This document shows positions 55,868 to 63,213 of a DNA stretch of 64,000 nucleotides, in pieces (position 1 is the first letter of the stretch; each line of letters starts with the position of its first letter). The stretch covers positions 20,608 through 84,607 of the forward strand of contig CAXTJU010000004.1 of the NCBI GenBank assembly GCA_964244655.1, written 5' to 3'. A program made the translations under genes and the position numbers. This stretch comes from LMUY01 sp964244655. GTDB lineage: Bacteria; Pseudomonadota; Alphaproteobacteria; Acetobacterales; Acetobacteraceae. Below the pieces are notes generated by a model. It had not been told where the DNA came from. It did no database searches and saw only the letters and a list, made by a program, of their open reading frames with translations.

Positions 55868-57640
55868 TCACTCCGCCGCCCGCAGCTGCGGCACGCCGGC
55901 CAGCTGGGTCGAGACCAGCTCCGCGAACCGCCCGCCGCGGGCCACCAGGGCGTCGAACCGGCCACGCTCGACCACCTCGCCGCCGTCGAACACCAGGATC
56001 TCGTCGGCGTCGCGCACGGTGGACAGGCGGTGGGCGATGATGAAGGTGGTCCGCCCCGCCATCAGCGTCGCCATGGCGCGGGACACCCGGGCCTCGGTCG
56101 CCGCGTCCAGCGCGCTGGTCGCCTCGTCCAGGATCAGGATCGGCGGGTCCTTCAGGATGGCCCGCGCGATCGCCAGGCGTTGGCGCTGCCCGCCGGACAG
56201 GGTGGCGCCGCGCTCCCCCACCATCGTCTCGTAGCCCTGCGGCTGGCGCATGATGAACTCGTGCGCGTCCGCCGCCCGGCAGGCCTGCTCGATCTGGGCG
56301 TCGGTGGCATTCGGCCGGCCGATGCGCAGGTTCTCGCGGATCGAGCGGTTGAACAGCAAGCTCTCCTGGAACACCACGCCGATGCTGTCGCGCAGGCTCT
56401 CCAGCGTCGCGTGCCGGATGTCCTGGCCGTCGATCGCGACGCGCCCGCCGGTCGGGTCCCACAGCCGTTGCAGCAGGTTCATCGCCGTGCTCTTGCCCGC
56501 CCCGGTGGAGCCGACCAGCGCGATCACGCTGCCGGGCTGCGCCACGAACGACACGTTGGACAGGATCGCCGGGCCGCCCGGGTAGGCGAACGACACGTCC
56601 TCGAACGCCACCTCGCCGCGCGGGGCCTCCAGCTCCACCGCGTCCGGCTCCTCGGGGACGGAGCTTTTCGCGTCCATCACGCCAAAGTACTCCTCCAGCA
56701 CCGGCATTTGCAGGAACAGGCGGGAGGCGAACTGCATGGCGGATTCCAGCCGGCTGATCAGCAGGTTGGCGAAGCCCATGAAAGTGACGATCTCGGCCAC
56801 CGAGGCCTGCCCGTTCACGTGCAGCACCGTGCCGATGATCACGATCACGATCACCGCGATGGTGGAGGCGCCGCGGGTCAGCACGTTGACCACGGCCCAC
56901 CAGTTGAGCACCGGGAACTGGTGCGCGATCACCTGGTCGGCGATCTGGCCGAAGCGGCGGCGCTCGGCGGCCAGCCGGGTGAAGGACTGCACCACCATCA
57001 CGTTGGCCAGCGCGTCCTGCGCGGTGCTGGCCAGGCTCGACTGGAAGGACTCGGCCTTCGCCTGGCCCTCCTCCGTGCGGTGGGTCACCAGCACCGTCAC
57101 GCCGCAGAACAGCACCACCAGCGCGATCAGCACCAGGGAGAGCTGCCAGTTCAGCAGCAGCGTCAGCGGCAGCAGCACCAGCAGCGCCACGTAGGTCGCC
57201 AGCTGCTCGCGGAAGAAGCTGAGCCAGACGGAGAACATCGAGTCCGAGCCGCCGAGCATCACCTTCATCATCCGCCCGGAATGCGCGCCGCCGTGGAACG
57301 ACAGCGGCATGGACAGCACGTGGCTGAAGAAGCGGCTCATCGCGGCCAGGCGGTTGCGGTGCGCCATGCGCTCGGCGTGCACCACGGTGGCGATGTTGGC
57401 GCCGATCGACACGGCCGCGATCACGATCCAGACGCCGATCAGCGCCGCCGCCCGGGTCCACAGCGCGTCGTGCGTCATGCTGCCGGATTGCGACAGCAGG
57501 CCGATCACGCGGCCGAACAGCACCGGGTCAAGGAACTGCAGCCCGGCCAGGATGATATTCGCCGCGCCGAGGATGATCGCGAGGCGCTTGTCGCCGGCGA
57601 GCATGGCGAGCACGCGGCGGTAGGCGGTGAGGATGCGCAT
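55868..57640 (-). CDS. Glucan-exporter-type ABC transporter (NdvA/ChvA-like)
   Basis: 590 residues, half-transporter with an N-terminal six-helix membrane domain and a C-terminal ATPase. MRILTAYRRVLAMLAGDKRL at the start is typical of NdvA/ChvA. Walker A ALVGSTGAGKSTAMNLL, signature TLSGGQRQRLAIARAIL, Walker B ILILDEATSALD, H-loop FIIAHRLSTV. NdvA exports cyclic beta-1,2-glucan; no glucan synthase gene is in the window, so the substrate is inferred from family only. Confidence 0.9.
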   Translation of the reverse strand: MRILTAYRRVLAMLAGDKRLAIILGAANIILAGLQFLDPVLFGRVIGLLSQSGSMTHDALWTRAAALIGVWIVIAAVSIGANIATVVHAERMAHRNRLAAMSRFFSHVLSMPLSFHGGAHSGRMMKVMLGGSDSMFSVWLSFFREQLATYVALLVLLPLTLLLNWQLSLVLIALVVLFCGVTVLVTHRTEEGQAKAESFQSSLASTAQDALANVMVVQSFTRLAAERRRFGQIADQVIAHQFPVLNWWAVVNVLTRGASTIAVIVIVIIGTVLHVNGQASVAEIVTFMGFANLLISRLESAMQFASRLFLQMPVLEEYFGVMDAKSSVPEEPDAVELEAPRGEVAFEDVSFAYPGGPAILSNVSFVAQPGSVIALVGSTGAGKSTAMNLLQRLWDPTGGRVAIDGQDIRHATLESLRDSIGVVFQESLLFNRSIRENLRIGRPNATDAQIEQACRAADAHEFIMRQPQGYETMVGERGATLSGGQRQRLAIARAILKDPPILILDEATSALDAATEARVSRAMATLMAGRTTFIIAHRLSTVRDADEILVFDGGEVVERGRFDALVARGGRFAELVSTQLAGVPQLRAAE

Positions 57641-57740
57641 GGCGGCTGCCCAAGGTCGGAATTGATCGCGGAGGCGACTATGGGAGCCGATGTTGGCGGG
57701 ATAAGGGCAAGATCGCCGGGCATCGAGGCAAATGCAGGAT

Positions 57741-58607
57741 TTAGCAGGGCTCCGCCCGGAACGTCCGGCCCGGCCGCACGAACTCCTCCTGCGCCGCCAC
57801 CGTCAGCAGCTCGCGCGAGCCGGCCTCCAGCGTGCGCCGCAGCAGGCCGTAAGTGGCGCTGGCCGCCGCCTCCAGCGCGGCCCGCGTGCTGCCGGTGCGC
57901 AGGCGGTGCACCAGGAATAGCGCGGCGATGGTGTCCCCGGCGCCGTTGGCCGCCAGCGCCAGCCTCGGCGTCCGCAGCCACCACCCCCCCTCCCCGTCCA
58001 GCGCCAGCAGGTCGAGGCAATCCGCGGGGGTGCTGTCCGCCAGCAGGCTGGTGACCAGCAGGGCTGCGCCAGGACCCGGGCCGGGCCGCATGGTGGCGCG
58101 CAGGGCGTACGCGGCGCGCCGGGCGTCCTCCAGTGTAGCCACCGGCAGCCCGGTGAGCTGGCCCAGCTCGAACTGGTTGGGGGTGGCGATGTCCGCCTGC
58201 GGCAGGCAGCGGTCGCGCAGCAGGGCGGGGATGGCGGCCTCGACGTAGATGCCCGGCCCGGCGTCGCCGATCACCGGGTCGCAGCAGTACAGCGCCGCCG
58301 GGTTGGCCCGGCGCACGGCGGCCACCGCGTGCAGCACCGCCTCGCCCACCCCGGCATTGCCCAGGTAGCCGCTCAGCACGGCGCGGCACCCGGCCAGCGC
58401 GCCGCGAGCCGCGACGCCGTCCACCACCGCCCGCACCTGGTCGCCGGTGAACGCCTGCCCGGCATGCGCGCCGTAGCCGGGATGGTTGGAGAACTGCACG
58501 GTGTTGACCGGCCACACCTCCCAGCCGAGCCGCTGCATGGGGAACACCGCGGCGCTGTTGCCGACATGGCCGTAGGCGACCGCGGACTGGAGGGAGAGGA
58601 TGGCCAT
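57741..58607 (-). CDS. pdxY: Pyridoxal kinase
   Basis: Phosphorylates pyridoxal to PLP in the salvage route. 288 residues, ribokinase-like fold. AILSLQSAVAYGHVGNSAAV at the start, VNTVQFSNHPGYG, CDPVIGDAGPGIYV, TPNQFELGQLTG and the anion-hole NGAGDTIAALFL. Stands alone between the exporter gene and a divergent Spy-like gene. Confidence 0.94.
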   Translation of the reverse strand: MAILSLQSAVAYGHVGNSAAVFPMQRLGWEVWPVNTVQFSNHPGYGAHAGQAFTGDQVRAVVDGVAARGALAGCRAVLSGYLGNAGVGEAVLHAVAAVRRANPAALYCCDPVIGDAGPGIYVEAAIPALLRDRCLPQADIATPNQFELGQLTGLPVATLEDARRAAYALRATMRPGPGPGAALLVTSLLADSTPADCLDLLALDGEGGWWLRTPRLALAANGAGDTIAALFLVHRLRTGSTRAALEAAASATYGLLRRTLEAGSRELLTVAAQEEFVRPGRTFRAEPC

Positions 58608-58731
58608 GGCCGCCGGACGCTAGGCCGCGGCGGTGCGGGCCGCCAGGGCGAACTCGCCTGTGGGCGAGGCGTTCTGAACCGGCACGGCCGGGGCGTTCCC
58701 GGTCCCGTCACGGCTGCAACAGGACGCCCCC

Positions 58732-59187
58732 ATGATCCGCATGACTGCCCCAGCCCTCCTCGCCGCCTGTCTCGCCCTGAGCCCGGCCCTGGCGCAGCCC
58801 GCGCCCGGCAGCGCCGCCCCTGCCGCGCCCTCCGCGTCCTCCGCCAAGCGCGATGCGATGATCGAGCGGCGGATCGCCGAGCTGCACGGCAAGCTCAAGG
58901 TCACCCCGTCGGAGGAAGGCCAGTTCTCCGCCTTCGCCGACGTGATGCGCGAGAACGCCCGGCACCTGAACGGGCTCGCGGGGCAGCACGCGCAAGCCGT
59001 GTCGTCCGGCACCGCGGTCGATCAGATGAAGTCCTACGCCACCCTGGCCCAGGCCCATGCGGAGGACGTGCAGCGCCTGGTGCCCGCCTTCTCCAACCTT
59101 TACGACGTGCTGACGCCGGAGCAGAAGAAAGCCGCCGACGAGAGCTTCAAGTCGTTCGGCCAAGGCCCGAAGCGCGGCCAGGGCTAG
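58732..59187 (+). CDS. Spy/CpxP-like LTXXQ-family periplasmic protein
   Basis: 151 residues. Signal peptide APALLAACLALSPALAQP with cleavage near residue 22, then a Pro/Ala-rich linker and a helical domain ending in NLYDVLTPEQKKAADESFKS: LTPEQ is the LTXXQ motif of Spy/CpxP-type chaperones. Likely a periplasmic stress or anti-aggregation protein. It lies ahead of rpmE. Confidence 0.8.
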   Translation: MIRMTAPALLAACLALSPALAQPAPGSAAPAAPSASSAKRDAMIERRIAELHGKLKVTPSEEGQFSAFADVMRENARHLNGLAGQHAQAVSSGTAVDQMKSYATLAQAHAEDVQRLVPAFSNLYDVLTPEQKKAADESFKSFGQGPKRGQG

Positions 59188-59213
59188 GTCTCCGGGCTAG
59201 GTCCCCGGGCGAG

Positions 59214-59242
59214 TTGCCGGCCAGCCGTCCGGGACCTATACC
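59214..59242 (+). promoter_or_regulatory. Predicted housekeeping promoter of rpmE
   Basis: TTGCCG (59214-59219), 17-base spacer, TATACC (59237-59242). Transcription would start near 59249, about 50 bases before the rpmE ATG. Confidence 0.55.
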
Positions 59243-59299
59243 GTGCCCTTCGCCCCGCCGGTCGGCATCGGCACGGGCCAGAGCGAGGAGCGCGCATCC

Positions 59300-59527
59300 A
59301 TGAAGGCCGGCATCCATCCCGAGTACCACGCGGTCAAGATCATCATGACCGACGGGACCGAGTTCACCACCCGCTCCACCATGGGCAAGGCCGGCGACAC
59401 GCTGCGGCTGGACATCGACCCGAAGTCCCACCCGGCCTGGACCGGCATTCAGCGCATGATGGACACCGGCGGCCAGGTCGCCAAGTTCAACAAGCGGTTC
59501 GCGGGGCTCGGCAAGCGCGCGACTTAA
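59300..59527 (+). CDS. rpmE: Large ribosomal subunit protein bL31
   Basis: 75 residues from the ATG at 59300, with GCGAGGAG upstream. MKAGIHPEYHAVKIIMTDGT and DIDPKSHPAWTG are the family marks. It lacks the Cys of the zinc-binding type, as usual in alphaproteobacteria. An in-frame upstream ATG (59243) would be inside its likely promoter region and is not used. Confidence 0.96.
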   Translation: MKAGIHPEYHAVKIIMTDGTEFTTRSTMGKAGDTLRLDIDPKSHPAWTGIQRMMDTGGQVAKFNKRFAGLGKRAT

Positions 59528-59553
59528 ACAGCTTGTGAGCAGCTGAAGAAATG

Positions 59554-59586
59554 AAGGGCCGCCCTTGCAACCAGGGGCGGCCCTTT
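59554..59586 (+). terminator. Intrinsic terminator of rpmE
   Basis: AAGGGCCGCCC (59554-59564) and GGGCGGCCCTT (59575-59585) form a perfect 11-bp stem with a 10-base loop, followed by a short T/C tract. It lies 27 bases after the rpmE stop. Its right half overlaps the likely hsp20 heat-shock promoter. Confidence 0.8.
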
Positions 59587-59594
59587 CCTATTTA
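59564..59594 (+). promoter_or_regulatory. Heat-shock (sigma-32-like) promoter of hsp20
   Basis: CTTG (59564-59567), 19 bases, CCTATTTA (59587-59594). The alphaproteobacterial RpoH consensus is CTTG, 17-18 bases, CYTAT-T, so this is close with one base extra spacing. It would give a leader of about 90 bases, the right size for a ROSE element. Confidence 0.5.
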
Positions 59595-59603
59595 CAGTTT
59601 GTT

Positions 59604-59694
59604 CGCAGTGCCCATCCGGGGCTGCGGAGACTGACCGGGTCGGCCCGTCTGGGCGATCCAGCTCTCTTAACCTTGCTCCCGCAGGAGGTTTTGC
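59604..59694 (+). promoter_or_regulatory. ROSE-like RNA thermometer in the hsp20 leader
   Basis: The leader shows hairpin 1 (CGCAG 59604-59608 with CTGCG 59622-59626), hairpin 2 (CGGG 59636-59639 with CCCG 59644-59647) and a final hairpin in which CTCC (59676-59679) pairs with GGAG (59684-59687) of the ribosome site AGGAGG. The strand opposite the ribosome site has TTGCT (59673-59677), the conserved UYGCU of ROSE elements. At low temperature the site would be hidden. Structure inferred by hand. Confidence 0.65.
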
Positions 59695-60168
59695 ATGACG
59701 ACTTTTGACCTTTCCCCGCTTTTCCGCACCGCCATCGGCTTTGACCGCATGGCCCGCCTGATGGACACGGCGCAGGAAGCGGCAGCCGCCCCGGCTTATC
59801 CGCCATACAACATCGCCAAGACCGGCGAGGACAGCTACCGCCTCACCATGGCCGTCGCCGGCTTCGGCCCCGACGAGTTGGACGTGACGGTGAAGGACAA
59901 TCAGCTGATCGTGTCCGGCAAGCTGAAGGACGACGCGGCGGGCGACCTGCTCTACCGCGGCATCGCCGGACGCGCCTTCGAGCGCCGGTTCGCCCTCGCC
60001 GACCACATCGTGGTCGAGGGCGCCGACCTGCGTAATGGCCTGTTGCACGTGGACGTGCGCCGCATCGTGCCGGAGGCGCTGAAGCCCCGCCGCATCACGA
60101 TCGGCGCCGCCCAGCCGGCCCCGGTGGCGATCGCCAACGACAGCGCGGCCGCTGCCCAAGCTGCCTAA
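59695..60168 (+). CDS. Small heat-shock protein Hsp20 (IbpA-like)
   Basis: 157 residues, alpha-crystallin domain. TTFDLSPLFRTAIGFDRMAR is the IbpA-type N-terminus; PPYNIAKTGEDSYRLTMAVAG in part (NIAKTGEDSYRLTMAVAGF) and FERRFALADHI are core strands; RIVPEALKPRRITI is the end with its I-x-I-like tail. ATP-independent holdase that binds unfolding proteins. AGGAGG ribosome site lies within a likely RNA thermometer. Confidence 0.95.
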   Translation: MTTFDLSPLFRTAIGFDRMARLMDTAQEAAAAPAYPPYNIAKTGEDSYRLTMAVAGFGPDELDVTVKDNQLIVSGKLKDDAAGDLLYRGIAGRAFERRFALADHIVVEGADLRNGLLHVDVRRIVPEALKPRRITIGAAQPAPVAIANDSAAAAQAA

Positions 60169-60219
60169 CGCGACCGCCGCTTGACACGACATGGGAGGGG
60201 GCCGACCGGCCCCCTCCCG

Positions 60220-60399
60220 CTACGTGCGGAAGAAGCTGTCCGCCACGCCGCGGTGATCCTGCTTGCGGCCGATGGCCGCTTCGACGCGCGCGATCTCCAT
60301 CCTCAGTTCCGCGATGTAGCCCTGCAGTTCTGCGACGCCCAGGGGATCAAGCGGCAGCGGAACGACCCGCCTCGCCACCGGCAATTCGTCGTCTTCCAT
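60220..60399 (-). CDS. DUF1192 family protein
   Basis: 59 residues from the ATG at 60397-60399, with AAGGCAGGA upstream. MEDDELPVARRVVPLPLDPL, ELQGYIAELRMEIARVEAAI and DHRGVADSFFRT match DUF1192, tiny alphaproteobacterial proteins with one amphipathic/coiled-coil helix and the DSFF end. Function unknown. Divergent from trcR. Confidence 0.85.
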   Translation of the reverse strand: MEDDELPVARRVVPLPLDPLGVAELQGYIAELRMEIARVEAAIGRKQDHRGVADSFFRT

Positions 60400-60548
60400 C
60401 GCATCGATCCTGCCTTGCAAAGATGTGCTGCAACGATCCCGCACAAACGCTTGACCGGCAAGGCCCAGCACCCCCATATCGATGTTTGATTGGCCGCTCG
60501 AGCGCGCCTCCCTGATGGAGCCGCCGCGCCGCGGCCGGAGAGCGTGAC

Positions 60549-61127
60549 ATGAGCCTTCCCCTGATGCCGAAAGCCACCGCGGTGTGGCTGATCGACGAGA
60601 CCGCGTTGACCTTCACCCAGATCGCCGATTTCTGCGGCATGCACCCGCTCGAAATCCAGGCCATCGCCGACGGCGAGGTGGCGCAGGGCATCGTGGGCTA
60701 CGACCCGGTGGCCAACAGCCAGGTCACCGCCGAGGAGATCACCCGTTGCGAGGCCGATGCCGAGGGGCGGCTCAAGCTGCTGCCCCCCGTCAATCCACCC
60801 CCCAAGAAGGGCCGGGGCGCGCGCTACACCCCCGTTGCCAAGCGCAACGATCGGCCGGATGCCATCGCCTTCGTGCTGCGCCACTTTCCGCAGCTGTCGG
60901 AGGCGCAGGTCATCAAGCTGCTCGGCACCACCAAGGAGACGATCCAGAAGGTGCGCGAGCGCAGCCATTGGAACAGCACCAACATCAAGCCGCGCGACCC
61001 GGTGATCCTCGGGCTGTGCAGCCAGACCGACCTGAATGCCACGGTCAACGCCGCCAACGATCGGCTGATCCGCGAGGGCAAGACGGTGCCGGCGCCGATC
61101 CGGATCGAGGCCGAGGAGGCAGCGTAA
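60549..61127 (+). CDS. trcR: Cell-cycle transcriptional regulator TrcR (DUF1013)
   Basis: 192 residues. LPLMPKATAVWLIDETALTF, TQIADFCGMHPLEIQAIADG, PVAKRNDRPDAIAFVLRHFP and LLGTTKETIQKVRERSHWNS are the DUF1013 blocks; the two helix-turn-helix-like regions (about 18-40 and 125-145) suit a DNA-binding protein. In Caulobacter TrcR is a transcription factor linked to RNA polymerase. A composite repeat follows the stop. Confidence 0.93.
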   Translation: MSLPLMPKATAVWLIDETALTFTQIADFCGMHPLEIQAIADGEVAQGIVGYDPVANSQVTAEEITRCEADAEGRLKLLPPVNPPPKKGRGARYTPVAKRNDRPDAIAFVLRHFPQLSEAQVIKLLGTTKETIQKVRERSHWNSTNIKPRDPVILGLCSQTDLNATVNAANDRLIREGKTVPAPIRIEAEEAA

Positions 61128-61131
61128 GCTC

Positions 61132-61240
61132 GGGGCTCTGCCCCGAACCCCGCCAGAGGACGAAGTCCTCTGGACACCTGATTATAGTAACAGGGGTGAA
61201 GGGGACTTCGTCCCCTTCCGGGTGCAGGGCAGAGCCCTGC
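61132..61240 (-). repeat. Composite repeat, full copy, reverse orientation
   Basis: The reverse complement of the copy at 53907: GGGGCTCTGCCCC, CCAGAGGACGAAGTCCTCTGG in part (CAGAGGACGAAGTCCTCTG), ACACCTGATTATAGTA, GGGGACTTCGTCCCC and GCAGGGCAGAGCCCTGC. It exactly fills the space between the convergent trcR and aldo/keto reductase genes. Confidence 0.9.
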
Positions 61241-61252
61241 AAAGCCGAAGGC

Positions 61253-62080
61253 TCAGGCCGCCTTGTCCCAAACCGGCGCGAACCCAGGATTGACCATCCG
61301 CTGCGCCTTCGGCAGCGCCGCAATCGCCGCCCGGTCCGCATCGTCCAGCTCGATCTTCATCGCCTCCAGGTTCGCCACCTGGCTCTCCCGCCGCGCCGCC
61401 TTCGGGATGGCCGCCACGCCCGGCTGGTCCACCAGCCACTTCAGCGCCACCTGCGTCGCCGTCGCCTTGTGCTTGCGCGCGATCACGCCCAGCTCCTCGC
61501 TGTCCGCCAGCTTGCCCTGCGCGATGGGGCAGTAGGCGGTCAGCGCCATGTCGTGCGCCCGCAGGAAGCCCAGCACCGGCTCCTGCCCCAATAGCACGTG
61601 GTACTCGATCTGGTTGGCGGCCAGCGGCGCGCCGATCTCGTCCACCGCCTGGCGCAGCAGCGCCGTGGTGAAGTTGCACACGCCGATCGCCCGCGTCAGC
61701 CCCTCCTCCTTCAGCTTGACCATGGTTTCAAGCGCCGCCGGCAAATCCATGTCCGGCGCCGGCCAGTGGATCATATACAGGTCCACGTAGTCGGTTTGCA
61801 GCTTGCCCAGACTGGCCTCGATCGCCCGGCGCATCGCGTCCGGCGCGAGGTTGGTGTGCCAGACCTTCGTGGTGACGTGGATGTCCGCCCGCGGCAGACG
61901 CGCCCCGGCCAGCGCCGCGCCGACCTCCTCCTCGTTGTCGTACATCTCCGCCGTGTCGATGTGCCGGTAGCCGAGCGAGAACGCCCGCTCCACCGCCTCG
62001 CGGCACTGGTCGCCCTTCATGCGCCAGGTGCCCAAGCCCAGTTTGGGCATCCGCAGACCGTGCGAGGTGATCATCTCCAT
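61253..62080 (-). CDS. Aldo/keto reductase
   Basis: 275 residues, NADPH-dependent (beta/alpha)8 barrel of the 2,5-diketo-D-gluconate reductase type. HIDTAEMYDNEEEVGAAL holds the catalytic Asp and Tyr, HVTTKVWHTNL the Lys, DYVDLYMIHWP the His. The C-terminal IPKAARRESQVANLEAM binds NADPH. Substrate unknown. Last of three leftward genes with the WD40 and CobW genes. Confidence 0.94.
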   Translation of the reverse strand: MEMITSHGLRMPKLGLGTWRMKGDQCREAVERAFSLGYRHIDTAEMYDNEEEVGAALAGARLPRADIHVTTKVWHTNLAPDAMRRAIEASLGKLQTDYVDLYMIHWPAPDMDLPAALETMVKLKEEGLTRAIGVCNFTTALLRQAVDEIGAPLAANQIEYHVLLGQEPVLGFLRAHDMALTAYCPIAQGKLADSEELGVIARKHKATATQVALKWLVDQPGVAAIPKAARRESQVANLEAMKIELDDADRAAIAALPKAQRMVNPGFAPVWDKAA

Positions 62081-62090
62081 GGCGGCACTC

Positions 62091-63083
62091 CTAATGTTTG
62101 CTGAGATCGACGCAGGCGGCGAAGCCCGTCTCGGTTCCGAAGGCGAGCGTGGCGCCGTCCGCGCGCCAGGCCAGCGCCGACACGCTGCCGCGGCCGGGCG
62201 CCGCCACCGGCAGGATGCGCTCGGAGGCGATGTCGGCCAGGATCACCAGCCCGTCCGCGAACCCGGCGGCCACCACCTCGTGCTGCGGATGCACGGCCAC
62301 CCGGGTGCACAGCACGCCGTCCCCGCCCGCCAGCTCGGTCGGCGCCTTGCCCATCGGGCCGCCGCCGAAGAACGGCCACAGCACGATGGTATCCGCCCCG
62401 GCGGAGGCCAGCCAGCGGCCGTTGCGGGTGAAGCCGAGCGACTCCGTCTTGGCCGGGTAGCCGGACATCCGCATGTGCTGCCCGTCCGCCAGCCGCCAGC
62501 CATGCAGCGCGTTCTCCTGCATGGCGGTGACGACCGCCTCGCCCGCCGGGTGCAGGGCGATGCCGGTGTGGCTGCCCTTCCACTCCAGCCGGCGCGGGCT
62601 GTCGATCTTGGCGGCGACGAACCACAGCGTGGCCCCGCCGTAATGCGAGGCCGTCAGCCGCTTGCCTCGCGCGTCGAACGCCAGCCCGGTGACGGTGGAG
62701 GGATGCTCCAGCTGCTTCAGCTTGGCCCCCCCCTCGAACAGGTGCGCCACCTTGCCGACGGCGCAGGCGGCGGTGCTGCCGTGCGTGGCCACCTGCTCGA
62801 CCCACTTCATGCCGAACTCGGCGATGGTCGCCACCGCCCCGTCCGGCCCGACCCGGCGGAACGCCCCGTCATCGCCGCCGGTGACGAACCCGTCCCCCGC
62901 CGCGGCGAGGCTGAGCACCGCCCCGTCATGCACGGCCACGTCCCGCCAGCCGCCGAGCACCACCCGGCCATCGCCCAGGGCAAAGGCCGGCACGTCCCCG
63001 GCCCAGGCGGCGGCCACGACGAAGGCGTCAAGGCTGCGGTGCTCGCCGCGGGAGTCGAGCAGGTACTCGGCGGTGGCGCTCAC
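62091..63083 (-). CDS. WD40-repeat protein linked to CobW GTPase
   Basis: 330 residues with about seven degenerate WD40 units making a beta-propeller. Recognisable bits are VTGGDDGAFRRVG, VTGLAFDARGKRLTASHYGG, TLWFVAAK, GIALHPAGEAVVTAMQENAL, RWLASAGADTIVLWPF and VSALAWRADGATLAFGTETG. No signal peptide. Located directly downstream of the CobW-type gene, a neighbour pair I recall from other alphaproteobacteria. Could help the GTPase meet its client protein. Confidence 0.85.
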   Translation of the reverse strand: MSATAEYLLDSRGEHRSLDAFVVAAAWAGDVPAFALGDGRVVLGGWRDVAVHDGAVLSLAAAGDGFVTGGDDGAFRRVGPDGAVATIAEFGMKWVEQVATHGSTAACAVGKVAHLFEGGAKLKQLEHPSTVTGLAFDARGKRLTASHYGGATLWFVAAKIDSPRRLEWKGSHTGIALHPAGEAVVTAMQENALHGWRLADGQHMRMSGYPAKTESLGFTRNGRWLASAGADTIVLWPFFGGGPMGKAPTELAGGDGVLCTRVAVHPQHEVVAAGFADGLVILADIASERILPVAAPGRGSVSALAWRADGATLAFGTETGFAACVDLSKH

Positions 63084-63092
63084 AGGAAAAAG

Positions 63093-63115
63093 CCCTCTCC
63101 CCTTGCGGGAGAGGG
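63093..63115. repeat. CCCTCTCCC hairpin element
   Basis: CCCTCTCCC (63093-63101) and GGGAGAGGG (63107-63115) around CTTGC, then TTGGGAGAGGGGTG. The first of two copies in the 130-base gap between the WD40 and CobW genes. Confidence 0.85.
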
Positions 63116-63171
63116 TTGGGAGAGGGGTGCCGTCCGCACGACAGCCGTTGCGTGCCTCCCCCTCATCCCGG

Positions 63172-63195
63172 CCCTCTCCCGCCCGCGGGAGAGGG
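63172..63195. repeat. CCCTCTCCC hairpin element, inverted partner
   Basis: CCCTCTCCC (63172-63180) and GGGAGAGGG (63187-63195), preceded by CCTCATCCCGG. With the copy at 63093 it makes an inverted pair, as is often seen for bacterial REP elements. Confidence 0.85.
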
Positions 63196-63213
63196 AGAGG
63201 GCGGCGAGCGCCC

